A DNA stretch of 64,000 nucleotides from DATJPD01 sp036394195 (GCA_036394195.1 DASWFO010000245.1:1-64000); one strand, 5' to 3'. Positions 50,304-60,054 are shown, counted from the first letter of the stretch. Notes: a model not told the origin generated them from the sequence alone. Numbers and translations: made by a program.

Positions 50304-52457
50304 ATGCAAGGCATCGACATGCCGCAAGCCGTGGATCTCTCGACCATGGCCGCTATACTTCGCCGCTACTCCAAATCGGTCATCGTCGGCTCGGTGCTCG
50401 CCTGTTCCGGCATTGCCGCCACATTGAGCGCTATGCCAGACCGCTACACGGCCGAAGCTGTCCTTTCGGGGGAGAACACCCCCGGCGCCCTCCAGGATTT
50501 TGACGGCATCAGAATAGAGACCCGGACCGGTGCCGCACCAGGCACGGACTCCGAAGCTACGGTGATGCAGTCTGACGGCTTTTTATCGCGGCTACTGGCC
50601 GCGGTGGGATGGCAGCAGGTGCTGCAAGGCCATGACGAAGGTCGGTTGGCCGCATGGGCCACCCAAATCCACGCATGGATGGGCGACACCCAGCCGGACG
50701 CTCGTATCCGCGACGAGACCCGGGCATTCAAGACGCTGAAGAACAACCTCGCGGTTTTCGGCGATGAAAAATCGCCGGTCCTGAGAATTCGTTACACCGA
50801 TGAGGACCCGACGCTCGCGGCAAACATCGTGAACGCCGCGGCCAAGCAATTGCTGGACGACCGCCGCTCGACACATGAAAGCCAATTGGCCGCCACAATC
50901 GGCGCATTGAACGAGCAAATCGACAAGGTCCATGCGCAAATAACTGCGGCCACAGAGCAGGCGTCACGGCTTCGGACCAACCTCAACTATTTCGCCACTC
51001 CCTCCGGGACCATTCTGGCGCAGCAGATCACGGTCGCCACTCAAGCGGTGTCGGATGCGGCGGTTGCCGTCTCGACTGCGAATGCTCAGTACAGCGCGGC
51101 CGTCGCCAGCGTCGGCCCTCACCGGGACAATCGGGCGCTCAACAATCTCGTGGACTCCCCGACGCTTCAGCGCTTGGTTTCGGAAGAGACGACGCTGCAG
51201 CACGATGACGCCGAGCTCGCAAGCTCGTTTGGAGAGCGCTACCCCGAGAGGCTCGAGATCAAGAGCCGGCTCGCGAATGTCGGCACTGCGATCCAGAGAG
51301 AGATTTCGCGCCAGCTTGCCGCATTGCGCCAAAGAGTCACGGAAGCGCAGCAACGTCAGGAAGCTCTCCAGGAGCGCCTGAACTCACTGCGCACCAAGAC
51401 GGCTGAAGCCGGCCAAGTCGATCTGGCGATCCAGATCAACGAGCGCCAGCTGGATGGGCTGCTCCATTCACAGAACGGTCTGGTCCGGCTGCTGCAACAA
51501 CTCGAATTCGGCAACGCGGGCACTGACCGGCTGCACGTCGCATCCTGGGGAGTTCCCCCGGTGATGCCGTCGCAACCGCATCGATTGCTGGTCTTCGCGA
51601 TCGGCTCGATCGTGATCGTCGGCCTCGCCTTCACCATCGCCGTCGCATATGCCGTCGCCACGCGAAAGTGCATGACCCTGGCCGGTGTGCGAGCGGCGGG
51701 TTTGGCGCTTGAGGTTTTCACCCTGCCGGTCATACGGCGATCGCGCCGGCGGCAGCTATTGGGGAATCCGAGACGAGGACGCTGGCTCGACCGTTGTCTC
51801 ATGCGCCGCATCCGCGATATCGCGCTTTGGATGACGACTGAAAAGGGTGCGCAGCCGATCACCGTCGCCGTGAGTTCGCTTTACCCTGGGGAGGGCAAGA
51901 CGACGTTATCGCTGTTGCTCGCGTACGGCTTCGCGTCCATGGGGCGTCGTGCGCTGGTGCTCGATTGTGATCAGTGCAGCAACGGCGCGACGAAGCGCTT
52001 GGCGGCGATCGCCTCGACCGACTCACCGACCCCGCCGGCCCTGTACGACGATCCGAACGACGGCGCGACAATACGGCATACCCGTTGCGACGGCTTGTCC
52101 TACGCCACGGCAAGCAAGAAAGTCTGCCAGATGGCCTTCACCGGCGATACGTCGGAATTGCGGCGCTGCCTCGAGAGATTGCACGCTGAATTCGACGTCA
52201 TCGTCATCGATATGCCGCCCGTGGCGCCCGTGACCGAGGCGATCAACCTGACGCCGTTGAGCACATTCCGTCTTCTTGTCACGGATTGGAAGAGCGCCAG
52301 GTTCGACCGCCTGGCCAGCGTCCGGGCGCTCTTTGAGCGCTATCACTCGACAATAGATGTCATCGTGTTCAATCGGTGTTCCGATGACCGGGATGCCCGG
52401 CGGGCGCTGCGCCGTTCAGGTTACGACCCCGAAGAACGCATTTTCCGGGCGGCCTGA
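50304..52457 (+). CDS. Wzc-like exopolysaccharide co-polymerase / BY-kinase-like protein
   Basis: A 717-residue inner-membrane protein controlling polymer length and export. Helix 1 (about 25-43) and helix 2 (about 428-450) enclose a Wzz-type periplasmic region with coiled coils (about 185-400). The cytoplasmic ATPase has Walker A SLYPGEGKTT (525-534), A' LVLDCDQ (551-557) and Walker B VIVIDMPP (632-639). The C-terminal tail carries a single Tyr (Tyr707), not the Tyr cluster of true bacterial tyrosine kinases, and A' reads DCD rather than DAD/DVD. It is first in the plus-strand operon. Confidence 0.88.
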   Translation: MQGIDMPQAVDLSTMAAILRRYSKSVIVGSVLACSGIAATLSAMPDRYTAEAVLSGENTPGALQDFDGIRIETRTGAAPGTDSEATVMQSDGFLSRLLAAVGWQQVLQGHDEGRLAAWATQIHAWMGDTQPDARIRDETRAFKTLKNNLAVFGDEKSPVLRIRYTDEDPTLAANIVNAAAKQLLDDRRSTHESQLAATIGALNEQIDKVHAQITAATEQASRLRTNLNYFATPSGTILAQQITVATQAVSDAAVAVSTANAQYSAAVASVGPHRDNRALNNLVDSPTLQRLVSEETTLQHDDAELASSFGERYPERLEIKSRLANVGTAIQREISRQLAALRQRVTEAQQRQEALQERLNSLRTKTAEAGQVDLAIQINERQLDGLLHSQNGLVRLLQQLEFGNAGTDRLHVASWGVPPVMPSQPHRLLVFAIGSIVIVGLAFTIAVAYAVATRKCMTLAGVRAAGLALEVFTLPVIRRSRRRQLLGNPRRGRWLDRCLMRRIRDIALWMTTEKGAQPITVAVSSLYPGEGKTTLSLLLAYGFASMGRRALVLDCDQCSNGATKRLAAIASTDSPTPPALYDDPNDGATIRHTRCDGLSYATASKKVCQMAFTGDTSELRRCLERLHAEFDVIVIDMPPVAPVTEAINLTPLSTFRLLVTDWKSARFDRLASVRALFERYHSTIDVIVFNRCSDDRDARRALRRSGYDPEERIFRAA

Positions 52458-52585
52458 TTGCTCCGACGAACCCGCCAAATTCAACGATCTGTCACTCCAT
52501 CATGCCCGGTAGATCCAATGTATTCGTGCCGTGCCGCAGGAGAGCGGAGCAGTTGATGACACACTACTGCGCGCGGAGCTGATGC

Positions 52586-53647
52586 ATGCATGTCGGACTG
52601 ATCTGTGGATCCATTCCGTCGGTCCGGTGCGGCGTCGCGGATTATTCCCGCCTCCTAGCGGATGCATTGGAAGTTGCAGGCATCCGGATCACTCGGCTCG
52701 ACGGCTCGGATTGGTCCTTGCGCGCGCTGCACAGGATGCTGAAGCGCGCGGATCGACAGGGCTGTGACGCTCTGCACATCCAATATCCGGCGATGGGATT
52801 TGGCTGGAGCCTCGTTCCGCATGCGATCGGCTATTTTGCACGCGTGCCGACCGTCGTCACTCTTCACGAGTTCGATCTTTCCGTGTTGCCGCGCAAAATC
52901 TCCATCGCGGCGTTCGCGGGTGGCGTGCGGCATTTGGTGTTCACCACGGACCGCGAGCGCGCGGCATTCGTGCGGCGAATGAGCTGGGTGTCACCGCGCA
53001 CATCGATCGTTCCGATTGGCAGCAACGTTCCCTTCCTTGCTCCATGTCCTCCGACGGAGCCGGTCATTGCCTGTTTCGGTCAGGTCAAAGCGAACCGCGG
53101 CTGGGAAGCGTTCATCGAGCTTGCCCGGCACGCCCAGGCGGGCGGCCGCAATTACCGGTTTCGGATGATCGGCAGTGCCATTCCGGGGCAACAGGAGTAC
53201 CTCGCGACGCTGCGGCGAAGCACCGCGAACTTGCCTATCGATTGGCAACTCGACATGGCGCCCGATCGCGTCGCCGTCGCGCTCTCGACGGCAACGCTGG
53301 CCTATCTTCCCTATCCCGACGGCGTTTCCGCGCGCCGAGGGAGCCTTCTGGCGGCGATGGGAAACGGGCTGCCGATCGTGACCTCGTCAGGTGCGGCGTG
53401 CCCACCCGAGCTCAAAGAGATCGTACACCTCGTACACGGCACCTCCGAGGCGCTTGGCCGGGTCGATGCCATCGTTCGGGCCCCGGCTCTGGCGCGAAGA
53501 ATGCGCCGCGCGGGCACGACCTTCGCCGCTCGCTTCGGATGGGATTCGATTGCGCAGAAGCACGCCGCGATTTACGAGCGCGTGCTTCGCCGCTCGTCAC
53601 CGCCTGCCTCGGAAGAAACCAGACCCTACGACGTCTCATGTCACTGA
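52586..53647 (+). CDS. Glycosyltransferase, GT4-like
   Basis: A 353-residue GT-B glycosyltransferase. The N-terminal half starts MHVGLICGSIPSVRCGVADY (Gly-rich acceptor side) and includes VVTLHEFDLS; the C-terminal nucleotide-sugar half has VIACFGQVKANRGWEAFIEL and the donor-site stretch YPDGVSARRGSLLAAMGNGLP with PDG(V)S-x-R where GT4 enzymes carry E-x7-E. The polymer sugar it adds is unknown. It overlaps the polymerase gene by 10 bp. Confidence 0.83.
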   Translation: MHVGLICGSIPSVRCGVADYSRLLADALEVAGIRITRLDGSDWSLRALHRMLKRADRQGCDALHIQYPAMGFGWSLVPHAIGYFARVPTVVTLHEFDLSVLPRKISIAAFAGGVRHLVFTTDRERAAFVRRMSWVSPRTSIVPIGSNVPFLAPCPPTEPVIACFGQVKANRGWEAFIELARHAQAGGRNYRFRMIGSAIPGQQEYLATLRRSTANLPIDWQLDMAPDRVAVALSTATLAYLPYPDGVSARRGSLLAAMGNGLPIVTSSGAACPPELKEIVHLVHGTSEALGRVDAIVRAPALARRMRRAGTTFAARFGWDSIAQKHAAIYERVLRRSSPPASEETRPYDVSCH

Positions 53648-55023
53648 CGCCCATTGGTGCCATCGCCATCCTGTTTGCCGGATACGCACTGACGTGCAGT
53701 CCCGCGTGGTCCTATTATGCCGCCGTTTTTTTCATGGGATTTTCCGGCTGTGCACTGGTGAACGTGGGCGGCTCCTTCGGGCTGGGGCTCTCGTTGTTCT
53801 TCTTCTTGTGCTACGCCGTGGCGCTCAACTGGGGTCGTGACAGCGGGCGAATGATTGCCTGGGTGAGAGATCAGATCTTCCCGCTGTGTCTCACGGTGCT
53901 GCTAGCGTTATCGGTGTTAATCTCTCTTTGCCCACCGGCTCTGAAAGGGGAGATGCTCTCAATCACCGTCTCGATTTCGGTTTTCATGGGCGTTGGCCTG
54001 GTTCTGACTTGGCTTACGGTTGCATTCGTCCACTCGGAGCGCCGCTTGCTGACAGTTCTCCATGTGGAATTCGTCTCCGTCGTGTTCATCTCGGCCTGGG
54101 GAGGCCTTCAGCTCGCCTGCGTGCTGCTGCACATCCCTTATCCCAGCGCTATCTTCAACAACAGCGCCAGCCATTCTGCGTTGCTGTACGGTGCTGGGAC
54201 GTCGGGCAGTTACGTTCGGATCGGATCGGTCGCCGTCGAGCCATCGGTCCTCGTGCAGTCCATCGGCATCCCCTTCTCTATCGCGGCCACGCTCCTCTAC
54301 ATGGGCGTATCGGAACTCCGACGGTGGAGTATCGCCACGGTCGTGGCAGGGTCCTTCGCGATTCTCTTCTCAACGTCGACGACGGGCTATTTCGGAACTC
54401 TGCTACTGCTGGCACTCTTACTTGTGGAACGCCCCCGGCGCATCCTCAGTCTCGTCCCTGCGGTCGTTGCCGGGGCTGCCGGGATGGTGCTCCTTGTTCC
54501 CGACCTCGCCGACGCGATCATCGAGACAACGATCACGAAACCACAGTCGTGGTCATTCGTACACCGTTTTGATTCCATCAGGAGCGGACTCGAGATCTTC
54601 CTGGCGAACCCGATCACCGGCGGTGGTACCGACAAGGAGCCAGCGAAGAGCTTGCCCGTGTTCCTCCTTGCGAACCTCGGCCTCGTCGGCGCGATCGTCT
54701 TCGGTGCGCTGATGGTAAACCTCGTTGCCGGACTGATCTCGCTTCGGACGCGACTGCGGTTTCAGGCGGAAGCCGGCCAATCGAAGCATGCCCGGTTTTG
54801 GATGGCCTTCTGCCTTGGCCTCTTGAATGCGCTCATCGTGTCGTTGGCCATGCAGTGTGTCGCCGGCGCCACGTACGCTTTTCCGGACTTTTGGGTCCTG
54901 CTCGGACTGATTATTGCGACGCAGCGAGCGGTCGATGCCCATCGTGCGGTCACTCCATCGCGGCCAACGGCCTGGTTCCAGCGGATCGATGCCGCGCAAC
55001 TCCAAGGCGGCGAGGCGACCTGA
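53638..55023 (+). CDS. O-antigen/exopolysaccharide polymerase (Wzy-like)
   Basis: A 461-residue membrane protein with about eleven helices and a central periplasmic loop (about 280-330), the layout of Wzy/O-antigen ligase family proteins. The loop segment HRFDSIRSGLEIFLANPITGGG resembles the Wzy_C region. The start at 53638 lies within the end of the GT4 gene, and its stop shares bases with the start of the LuxR gene (TGATG), so all three are translationally linked. Exact polymer specificity cannot be read. Confidence 0.82.
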   Translation: MSLTPIGAIAILFAGYALTCSPAWSYYAAVFFMGFSGCALVNVGGSFGLGLSLFFFLCYAVALNWGRDSGRMIAWVRDQIFPLCLTVLLALSVLISLCPPALKGEMLSITVSISVFMGVGLVLTWLTVAFVHSERRLLTVLHVEFVSVVFISAWGGLQLACVLLHIPYPSAIFNNSASHSALLYGAGTSGSYVRIGSVAVEPSVLVQSIGIPFSIAATLLYMGVSELRRWSIATVVAGSFAILFSTSTTGYFGTLLLLALLLVERPRRILSLVPAVVAGAAGMVLLVPDLADAIIETTITKPQSWSFVHRFDSIRSGLEIFLANPITGGGTDKEPAKSLPVFLLANLGLVGAIVFGALMVNLVAGLISLRTRLRFQAEAGQSKHARFWMAFCLGLLNALIVSLAMQCVAGATYAFPDFWVLLGLIIATQRAVDAHRAVTPSRPTAWFQRIDAAQLQGGEAT

Positions 55024-55856
55024 TGCGACCCCCGAACAATATCGCCATCTATGATCGGAAGCAGAACGGCGCCTCCTCGCGTCGTTCGTACGCACTACCG
55101 AGCGCAAAGGAGCAACCTAATTACGCGACGCATATCGCGGTCGTGGATCCTCGTCCGGTTGCGCGCGAAATGATCGTCCAATGGATTCGCCGTCATCATC
55201 GTACACGAGCGGTCATGTCGTTCGAGACGGTCGGCAACCTGCTGACGGGAGGATCGAACCTTCAAAGCGCCGCCCTGGTCATCCTGGGCGGCTTTTTGCT
55301 GGAGGATGCGAGACACGGTTTGGACAAGGCGATCGAAGATCTGCTCGAACGACGCCCCACTCTTCCCGTCATCGTCATCGGCGATCGCGATGAGCCGAAC
55401 CTGGCGAGAGCAGCATTACGAACGGGCGCCCGGGCCTATCTGCCGCTTACATCGGATTCCCAGGTCGCCACTGCCGCAATCAACCTCGTGCTGGCCGGAG
55501 GATCGTACGTTCCCCTCGCAGCCACGAGCGGTCTTGATCAAGCGACGCCGGACCTGCGGCGCCACCTTCCGGCGGGGGCGAACTCCGCTTCCGCGACGGA
55601 CCTCAACGACCTTTGCACCACGAGTCCGTGCTGCAAGCAGGTTCGGCTGACACCGCGAGAAGCCGATGTGCTGCATCTTCTCCGGCAGGGCGAGCCGAAC
55701 AAACAGATCGCCCGCCACCTCGGAATGCACGAGAGCACCGTGAAGACGCACCTCAGTAATCTCATCCGGAAATTCGAGGTCAAGAACAGAACCGGCGTGG
55801 TTCTGCGAGCCGGTCAGATGGGCCTTCCCACCGAACTCGCCGCCTCCAAGCACTAG
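55023..55856 (+). CDS. LuxR-family regulator with a degenerate receiver domain
   Basis: A 277-residue regulator. The receiver-like part (about 37-165) starts HIAVVDPRPVAREMIVQW with one Asp instead of the acidic pair. The phospho-acceptor site reads LVILGGFLLED, with Gly where Asp is expected, and the conserved Lys is Leu (AYLPLTSD). The HTH (about 208-262) is canonical: LTPREADVLHLLRQGEPNKQ, then IARHLGMHESTVKTHLSNLI. It is therefore probably controlled without phosphorylation. Being inside the polysaccharide operon, it may be an autoregulator of that locus. Confidence 0.87.
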   Translation: MRPPNNIAIYDRKQNGASSRRSYALPSAKEQPNYATHIAVVDPRPVAREMIVQWIRRHHRTRAVMSFETVGNLLTGGSNLQSAALVILGGFLLEDARHGLDKAIEDLLERRPTLPVIVIGDRDEPNLARAALRTGARAYLPLTSDSQVATAAINLVLAGGSYVPLAATSGLDQATPDLRRHLPAGANSASATDLNDLCTTSPCCKQVRLTPREADVLHLLRQGEPNKQIARHLGMHESTVKTHLSNLIRKFEVKNRTGVVLRAGQMGLPTELAASKH

Positions 55857-55881
55857 CGTCGGCAGGCGATCGGGAGTCCCG

Positions 55882-57315
55882 ATGCAGAAGAGAACCGCAC
55901 GGGCCTATTTCTGGGCGATCGTCGAGACCGGGAGCCGCCAGTGTCTCGGCATGGTTTTTTTCCTGATCCTGGCGCGTCTCCTGCCGCCCTACACATTGGG
56001 CCTCTTTGCCGCGGCAACCGTCAGCCTTGATCTCGCAAAATGTTTCTTCGACGAACCCGTCGGTGAAGTTATCGTCCAGCGGCACCGCATTACTCGAGCG
56101 GAGGTGGATACTCTTTTCTGGACCCTTCTGCTTGTTGCAATCGCGATGTTGGGCGCGATCGACGCTGCCGCCGGCCTGCTCGCGAGCCTTTACCATGCAC
56201 CCGAAATCATCGCCATCACGTGTGCGCTCTCGATTGCGACATTGATCGGCAGCCTGGCAACCGTGCCGCAGGCGCTGATCCGCCGTCGGATGGATTTTCG
56301 CTCGCTCGCGAATCGGCAGATGGCAGGCCACATCCTGAGCGGCAGCGTGACAGTGGGAGCAGCCTTGCTGGGATGGGGCGTTTGGAGCCTGGTTGCCGGC
56401 CAAATCGTTGCGACGACGGTATGTACGATCCTTGTGTGGCGGGCCGTCAAATGGCGTCCCCGGCTTTCGGTCTCGGGGCGGGCACTCGTTTCAATGCTGC
56501 CCTATGCACGCAGCATCGTGCTGATCAGATTGATCCAGACGGCGCGGGGTCAAATCGACAAGCTCCTGATTGGCGCCATGTTCGGAATGGAGGTCCTCGG
56601 CTTCTATGCCGTCGCCATCCGCATCGCCGGCGTCCTGACCGATGGCGTGCTCGGCGCATTCAATCAGGTCAACCTGGTTTCGCTCGCAAAGACGCAGCGC
56701 AGCGCTCTCTTCAACGAGCGGTTTTACGCGATTCAGACCTTCACCGCCTTAGCCCTCGGTCCCGCTTATACCGCGCTGCTCACGAGTGGCGGAGAGCTTG
56801 TCAGCGGGTTGCTTGGCGGCGGGTGGCACGAAGCCGGGCGGCTGCTCCCGTGGCTCGCGATCAGCGGATGCTGTGCCGTCGTGTTCGATACCCACAGCGT
56901 CGCGTTTCGGTCTATTAACCGGCCATCTTGGGCCCTCGCGATGAGCGGCCTCTCGCTCGCGGCTGATGCGTTGCTCATTGTATTCGTCGGGCGCTGGAAC
57001 ATCCTCACGCTGGTCTCCGCCATCGCGATCAAGAATATCGCGGCCGCCGCACTCGTCACGCTGTTGGGGCACGCGACGCTCGGGACGCACGTCGCGATCT
57101 ATGCCGCCCGACTGCTTCCGGTGCTGCTGGCGTGCGCCGCAATGGCTGCCGCGAGCGTCCTCGTTGAAAAGAGTCTTTCCGACCACGGCATCATGATTCG
57201 CGTCGGCGGCAGCCTTGGGGCCGGTGCGCTCGTCTACGTCGCGATTTCAGCGGCGGTGTTCCGCGACAGCCTGAAATCTCTGAGAGACTCCTATCTGGCG
57301 GCCACGCATGTGTGA
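55882..57315 (+). CDS. Oligosaccharide flippase (Wzx-like)
   Basis: A 477-residue polytopic protein of the MOP (Polysacc_synt) superfamily with 12-14 helices. The start KRTARAYFWAIVETGSRQCL and the segment TARGQIDKLLIGAMFGMEVLGF with AIRIAGVLTDGVLGAFNQVN match lipopolysaccharide biosynthesis flippases. It would move undecaprenyl-linked repeat units to the periplasm. It follows the LuxR gene by 25 bp. Confidence 0.87.
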   Translation: MQKRTARAYFWAIVETGSRQCLGMVFFLILARLLPPYTLGLFAAATVSLDLAKCFFDEPVGEVIVQRHRITRAEVDTLFWTLLLVAIAMLGAIDAAAGLLASLYHAPEIIAITCALSIATLIGSLATVPQALIRRRMDFRSLANRQMAGHILSGSVTVGAALLGWGVWSLVAGQIVATTVCTILVWRAVKWRPRLSVSGRALVSMLPYARSIVLIRLIQTARGQIDKLLIGAMFGMEVLGFYAVAIRIAGVLTDGVLGAFNQVNLVSLAKTQRSALFNERFYAIQTFTALALGPAYTALLTSGGELVSGLLGGGWHEAGRLLPWLAISGCCAVVFDTHSVAFRSINRPSWALAMSGLSLAADALLIVFVGRWNILTLVSAIAIKNIAAAALVTLLGHATLGTHVAIYAARLLPVLLACAAMAAASVLVEKSLSDHGIMIRVGGSLGAGALVYVAISAAVFRDSLKSLRDSYLAATHV

Positions 57316-57372
57316 ACGCGCGGATTGCCTGACAGGCGGCTCCACCAGTCAGATCCCGTGAAGGAGGTTCCA

Positions 57373-58146
57373 ATGAGTGCCACGGTTCATCCGACCACAA
57401 TGTCGTACAAGGAAATGGCCGGCCAGTGGGTTCCCCGGTGGCTGTACGAACTGACGCTCGGTCTCTTTCGAAATACTCACCGCACCTATAGCCAGTATGG
57501 CCAGGATGCGGTCTTGCTGTCCTACCTCAGACGCCGGCACTGGGAGGCCGGTATCCCCACGGGGCTCGGCCGATATCTCGAGATCGGTTCGTTCCTCCCG
57601 GTCACGCATTCGAACACCTATGGCTTGTACAGGCGGGGGTGGAGCGGCGTCACGGTGGAGGCCATGCCGCATACGGCGGCGGCGTTCAAGCTCCTACGGC
57701 CCAGGGATCGGCATCTCGCGCTCGCGGTCGCTCCGACAGCCGGGACACTCACGTTTTATCACTGGGGCGACGTCAACGGCTTCAACACCGCGTCCGAGGC
57801 GCAGGCTGAAATCGGGGCGCGTCAGCTGGGCAGGGAACCAGAGAAAATTACGGTGCGGGCGCAGACGCTTTCGCAGATCATCGACGATAATTGCGATCTG
57901 CTGCCGGAGATCGACCTATTGTCGATGAGCGTAGGAGGTGTCGATTTTGCCGTCCTTTCATCCAACGACTGGGACCGGCACCGCCCCAAGATCATCACGA
58001 CCCAGGTATTCGAGGCGCACTGCGACCGCGCCGTCAGCTCCCCGACGTATCGTCTGCTGACGGACAAAGGCTATCGTCTCTATGCCTGGACACCGCCCTG
58101 CCTGATCTTCCTGCGAGGCGATCAGTTCCCGTTCAGAGGCAGCTGA
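57373..58146 (+). CDS. FkbM-like methyltransferase-fold protein with altered motifs
   Basis: A 257-residue soluble protein with FkbM architecture: YLEIGSFLPVTHSNTYGLYR (motif I position), RGWSGVTVEAMPHTAAAFK (acidic strand 2), and IDLLSMSVGGVDFAVLSSND. Canonical FkbM proteins read D-x-G-A-N-x-G and I-D-V-E-G-x-E at these places; here the first is EIGSFLP and the second lacks the Asp and Glu. Activity may be lost or changed. AAGGAGG stands 5 bases before the ATG. It is the last plus-strand gene and overlaps the convergent FkbM gene by 25 bp. Confidence 0.75.
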   Translation: MSATVHPTTMSYKEMAGQWVPRWLYELTLGLFRNTHRTYSQYGQDAVLLSYLRRRHWEAGIPTGLGRYLEIGSFLPVTHSNTYGLYRRGWSGVTVEAMPHTAAAFKLLRPRDRHLALAVAPTAGTLTFYHWGDVNGFNTASEAQAEIGARQLGREPEKITVRAQTLSQIIDDNCDLLPEIDLLSMSVGGVDFAVLSSNDWDRHRPKIITTQVFEAHCDRAVSSPTYRLLTDKGYRLYAWTPPCLIFLRGDQFPFRGS

Positions 58147-59003
58147 GCGCTGTCCTCGTGGCGCCGGGAGTCGCTGTCGCCGGCGCACGGGAAAATGGCG
58201 CATTCGCGCCTGTTGGCAATGGACCAGACATTCTCGCCGACAAGGACGAAGTCTCGGTCGAGATCTGCGACCGCCCGAAGGAAGTTTCGGGCCGTGGCGC
58301 ACCCGGTGAGCAGCCAATCATGAACCTCCATGATGACAACGGGGAAGCTTGAGAGCCACTCAGTGTTCTTGGAGAACAGTTCCTTCTCTGCTCCTTCGAT
58401 GTCGATCTTGCAGATGAACGGCTGAGAGTTCGAGTTGCTGTCGAGGATGTCTGCAACGGTGATCGCGTCGATGGCGCCATCACTGGCCGACTCGGTCCGA
58501 TAACCCCAGGCTTCGTCTTCGGGGTTGACGATCGTCATCCGCCCCCGCTCGCTGCCGATCGCCGCGTGAACCGCTGTGACGTCCGGCGCATTCCTTCGCA
58601 ACATGTTGATATTGTCGCTGTCGGGCTCGACCGCAACGATCCTGGCCCGAGGCCATGACTTGCGAAAATAAAGGCTGGCCAGTCCGATATTGGCCCCGAG
58701 GTCTATAACGAGGGGCTCTTGCATCGAGCGATACAATCGCGCAATGGCGTGACGGTGCGGAATCTGATTGACGTTGTAGCTGCCCGCGAGGAAGACCTGC
58801 TCGAAACTCTCCAGATCGCTCGTGCCGGGCCTTAGATAGACGGGCGTGTTGAAAGCGCCGTTCCTGGCGACAACGTTGACCACTTCGATCCCCATTTGTC
58901 GGCGCCGCGGCCGGAATTTGAAGTCCCGGGCGCCGCGGTGTGGCCGCCGGTCGAGAAACATCTTGGCGAGCGTTTTCGGGCGCCGAATCACGTTTGGCTC
59001 CAC
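58122..59003 (-). CDS. FkbM family methyltransferase
   Basis: A 293-residue SAM-dependent methyltransferase, probably O-methylating a sugar of the polymer. Motif I VIDLGANIGLASLYFRKSW, strand-2 AVEPDSDNINMLRRN and the family signature CKIDIEGAEKELFSKN are intact. Translation appears to start at GTG 59003. It is the last gene of the minus-strand operon and overlaps the end of the degenerate FkbM-like gene. Confidence 0.9.
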   Translation of the reverse strand: MEPNVIRRPKTLAKMFLDRRPHRGARDFKFRPRRRQMGIEVVNVVARNGAFNTPVYLRPGTSDLESFEQVFLAGSYNVNQIPHRHAIARLYRSMQEPLVIDLGANIGLASLYFRKSWPRARIVAVEPDSDNINMLRRNAPDVTAVHAAIGSERGRMTIVNPEDEAWGYRTESASDGAIDAITVADILDSNSNSQPFICKIDIEGAEKELFSKNTEWLSSFPVVIMEVHDWLLTGCATARNFLRAVADLDRDFVLVGENVWSIANRRECAIFPCAGDSDSRRHEDSAQLPLNGN

Positions 59004-59046
59004 AAAGGCGCGGGGAGGCGATCGAATATCGAATCACACATGGCGT

Positions 59047-60054
59047 TCATTTCATGAGACGGTAAATCAACGACGTCAGGCGTGTTGCGTCAGACGCGAT
59101 GCCTGTGAGGACCGCGCATGGCAGGACCGCGAACATGAGCGCCCACGCCGTCGCTGCGAGCCGTTTCCGCACGCTGTAGGCCGGCCATCGCCACACCGCA
59201 TTGATATAGCGAATCGCCAGCCTGGCTACCGAATCATCGCTGCTGATCCGCCGGTCCGGCAGCAGCTTCGCCAAAGTGAGCCGCTGCCGCAGATGATGCG
59301 GCCAGGCAGCAACCGCCAGAGCTGCGCGTCCCTTACGCCGGCGTAAAACGGCATTGACCAGCTCCACGACCTCCAGGTCATCGGCCAATTTGTCCGCTAA
59401 GGTGGACGGATCGTGTTTTGACATATTGCGACCATGGCGACGCCACGCCGCGCAAGGCGTAGCAATCGCACGTACTTCGCCGTGTAATGCAGCCATCGCG
59501 ATCTGATACGTGTCGGCGCCCTGCCTGAACTGTGGCTCAGGAATCGGCGGGATCCGATCAAGCACACGGCGAGAATAAGCATTCCCGGACGTCGGCGGTG
59601 ACGGGTAGAACCCGAACTGACGCAACAGGCCGGTCATATCACCCGATCCCAGGCGCGCGGCCATGATTTCGCCCGTCTGCCGCCCGTCTGCATCGATGAT
59701 ATCGAGCGGGTAATGAACCTTCGCGACCTTGGGCCCGAACGCTTCTACGATTCGAGACGCTGCATCGGGATACAAGTAATCGTCTGCATCGAGGAACACG
59801 ACGATGTCACCGCTGCAGTGCCGGAAACCGGCATTTCGCGCCGAGGCCTCCCCGCCGTTTGTTTTACGCACGACAGTGATCTTGGATTGGTAGTGGTCGA
59901 GGATCCACGGCGACCCGTCTGTAGAGCCGTCATCGACGACCACAACCTCGACATCAGCGTAATCCTGAGCCAGGGCGCTCTCGATCGCTTGCGGGAGGTA
60001 CCGCTCGTAATTGTAGTTTGTAATGACTATCGAGCACTTCGGCGGCGATGGCAT
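59047..60054 (-). CDS. Glycosyltransferase family 2
   Basis: A 335-residue GT-A enzyme. CSIVITNYNYERYLPQAIES, VVVVDDGSTDGS and FLDADDYLYPDA (the DxD metal motif) are textbook. A C-terminal helix-rich part with a possible membrane segment (LAATAWALMFAVLPCAVL) anchors it at the inner membrane. The start at 60054 (MPSPPKCSIV) is supported by AGGGGC and family length; the longer upstream frame is not conserved. Confidence 0.93.
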   Translation of the reverse strand: MPSPPKCSIVITNYNYERYLPQAIESALAQDYADVEVVVVDDGSTDGSPWILDHYQSKITVVRKTNGGEASARNAGFRHCSGDIVVFLDADDYLYPDAASRIVEAFGPKVAKVHYPLDIIDADGRQTGEIMAARLGSGDMTGLLRQFGFYPSPPTSGNAYSRRVLDRIPPIPEPQFRQGADTYQIAMAALHGEVRAIATPCAAWRRHGRNMSKHDPSTLADKLADDLEVVELVNAVLRRRKGRAALAVAAWPHHLRQRLTLAKLLPDRRISSDDSVARLAIRYINAVWRWPAYSVRKRLAATAWALMFAVLPCAVLTGIASDATRLTSLIYRLMK

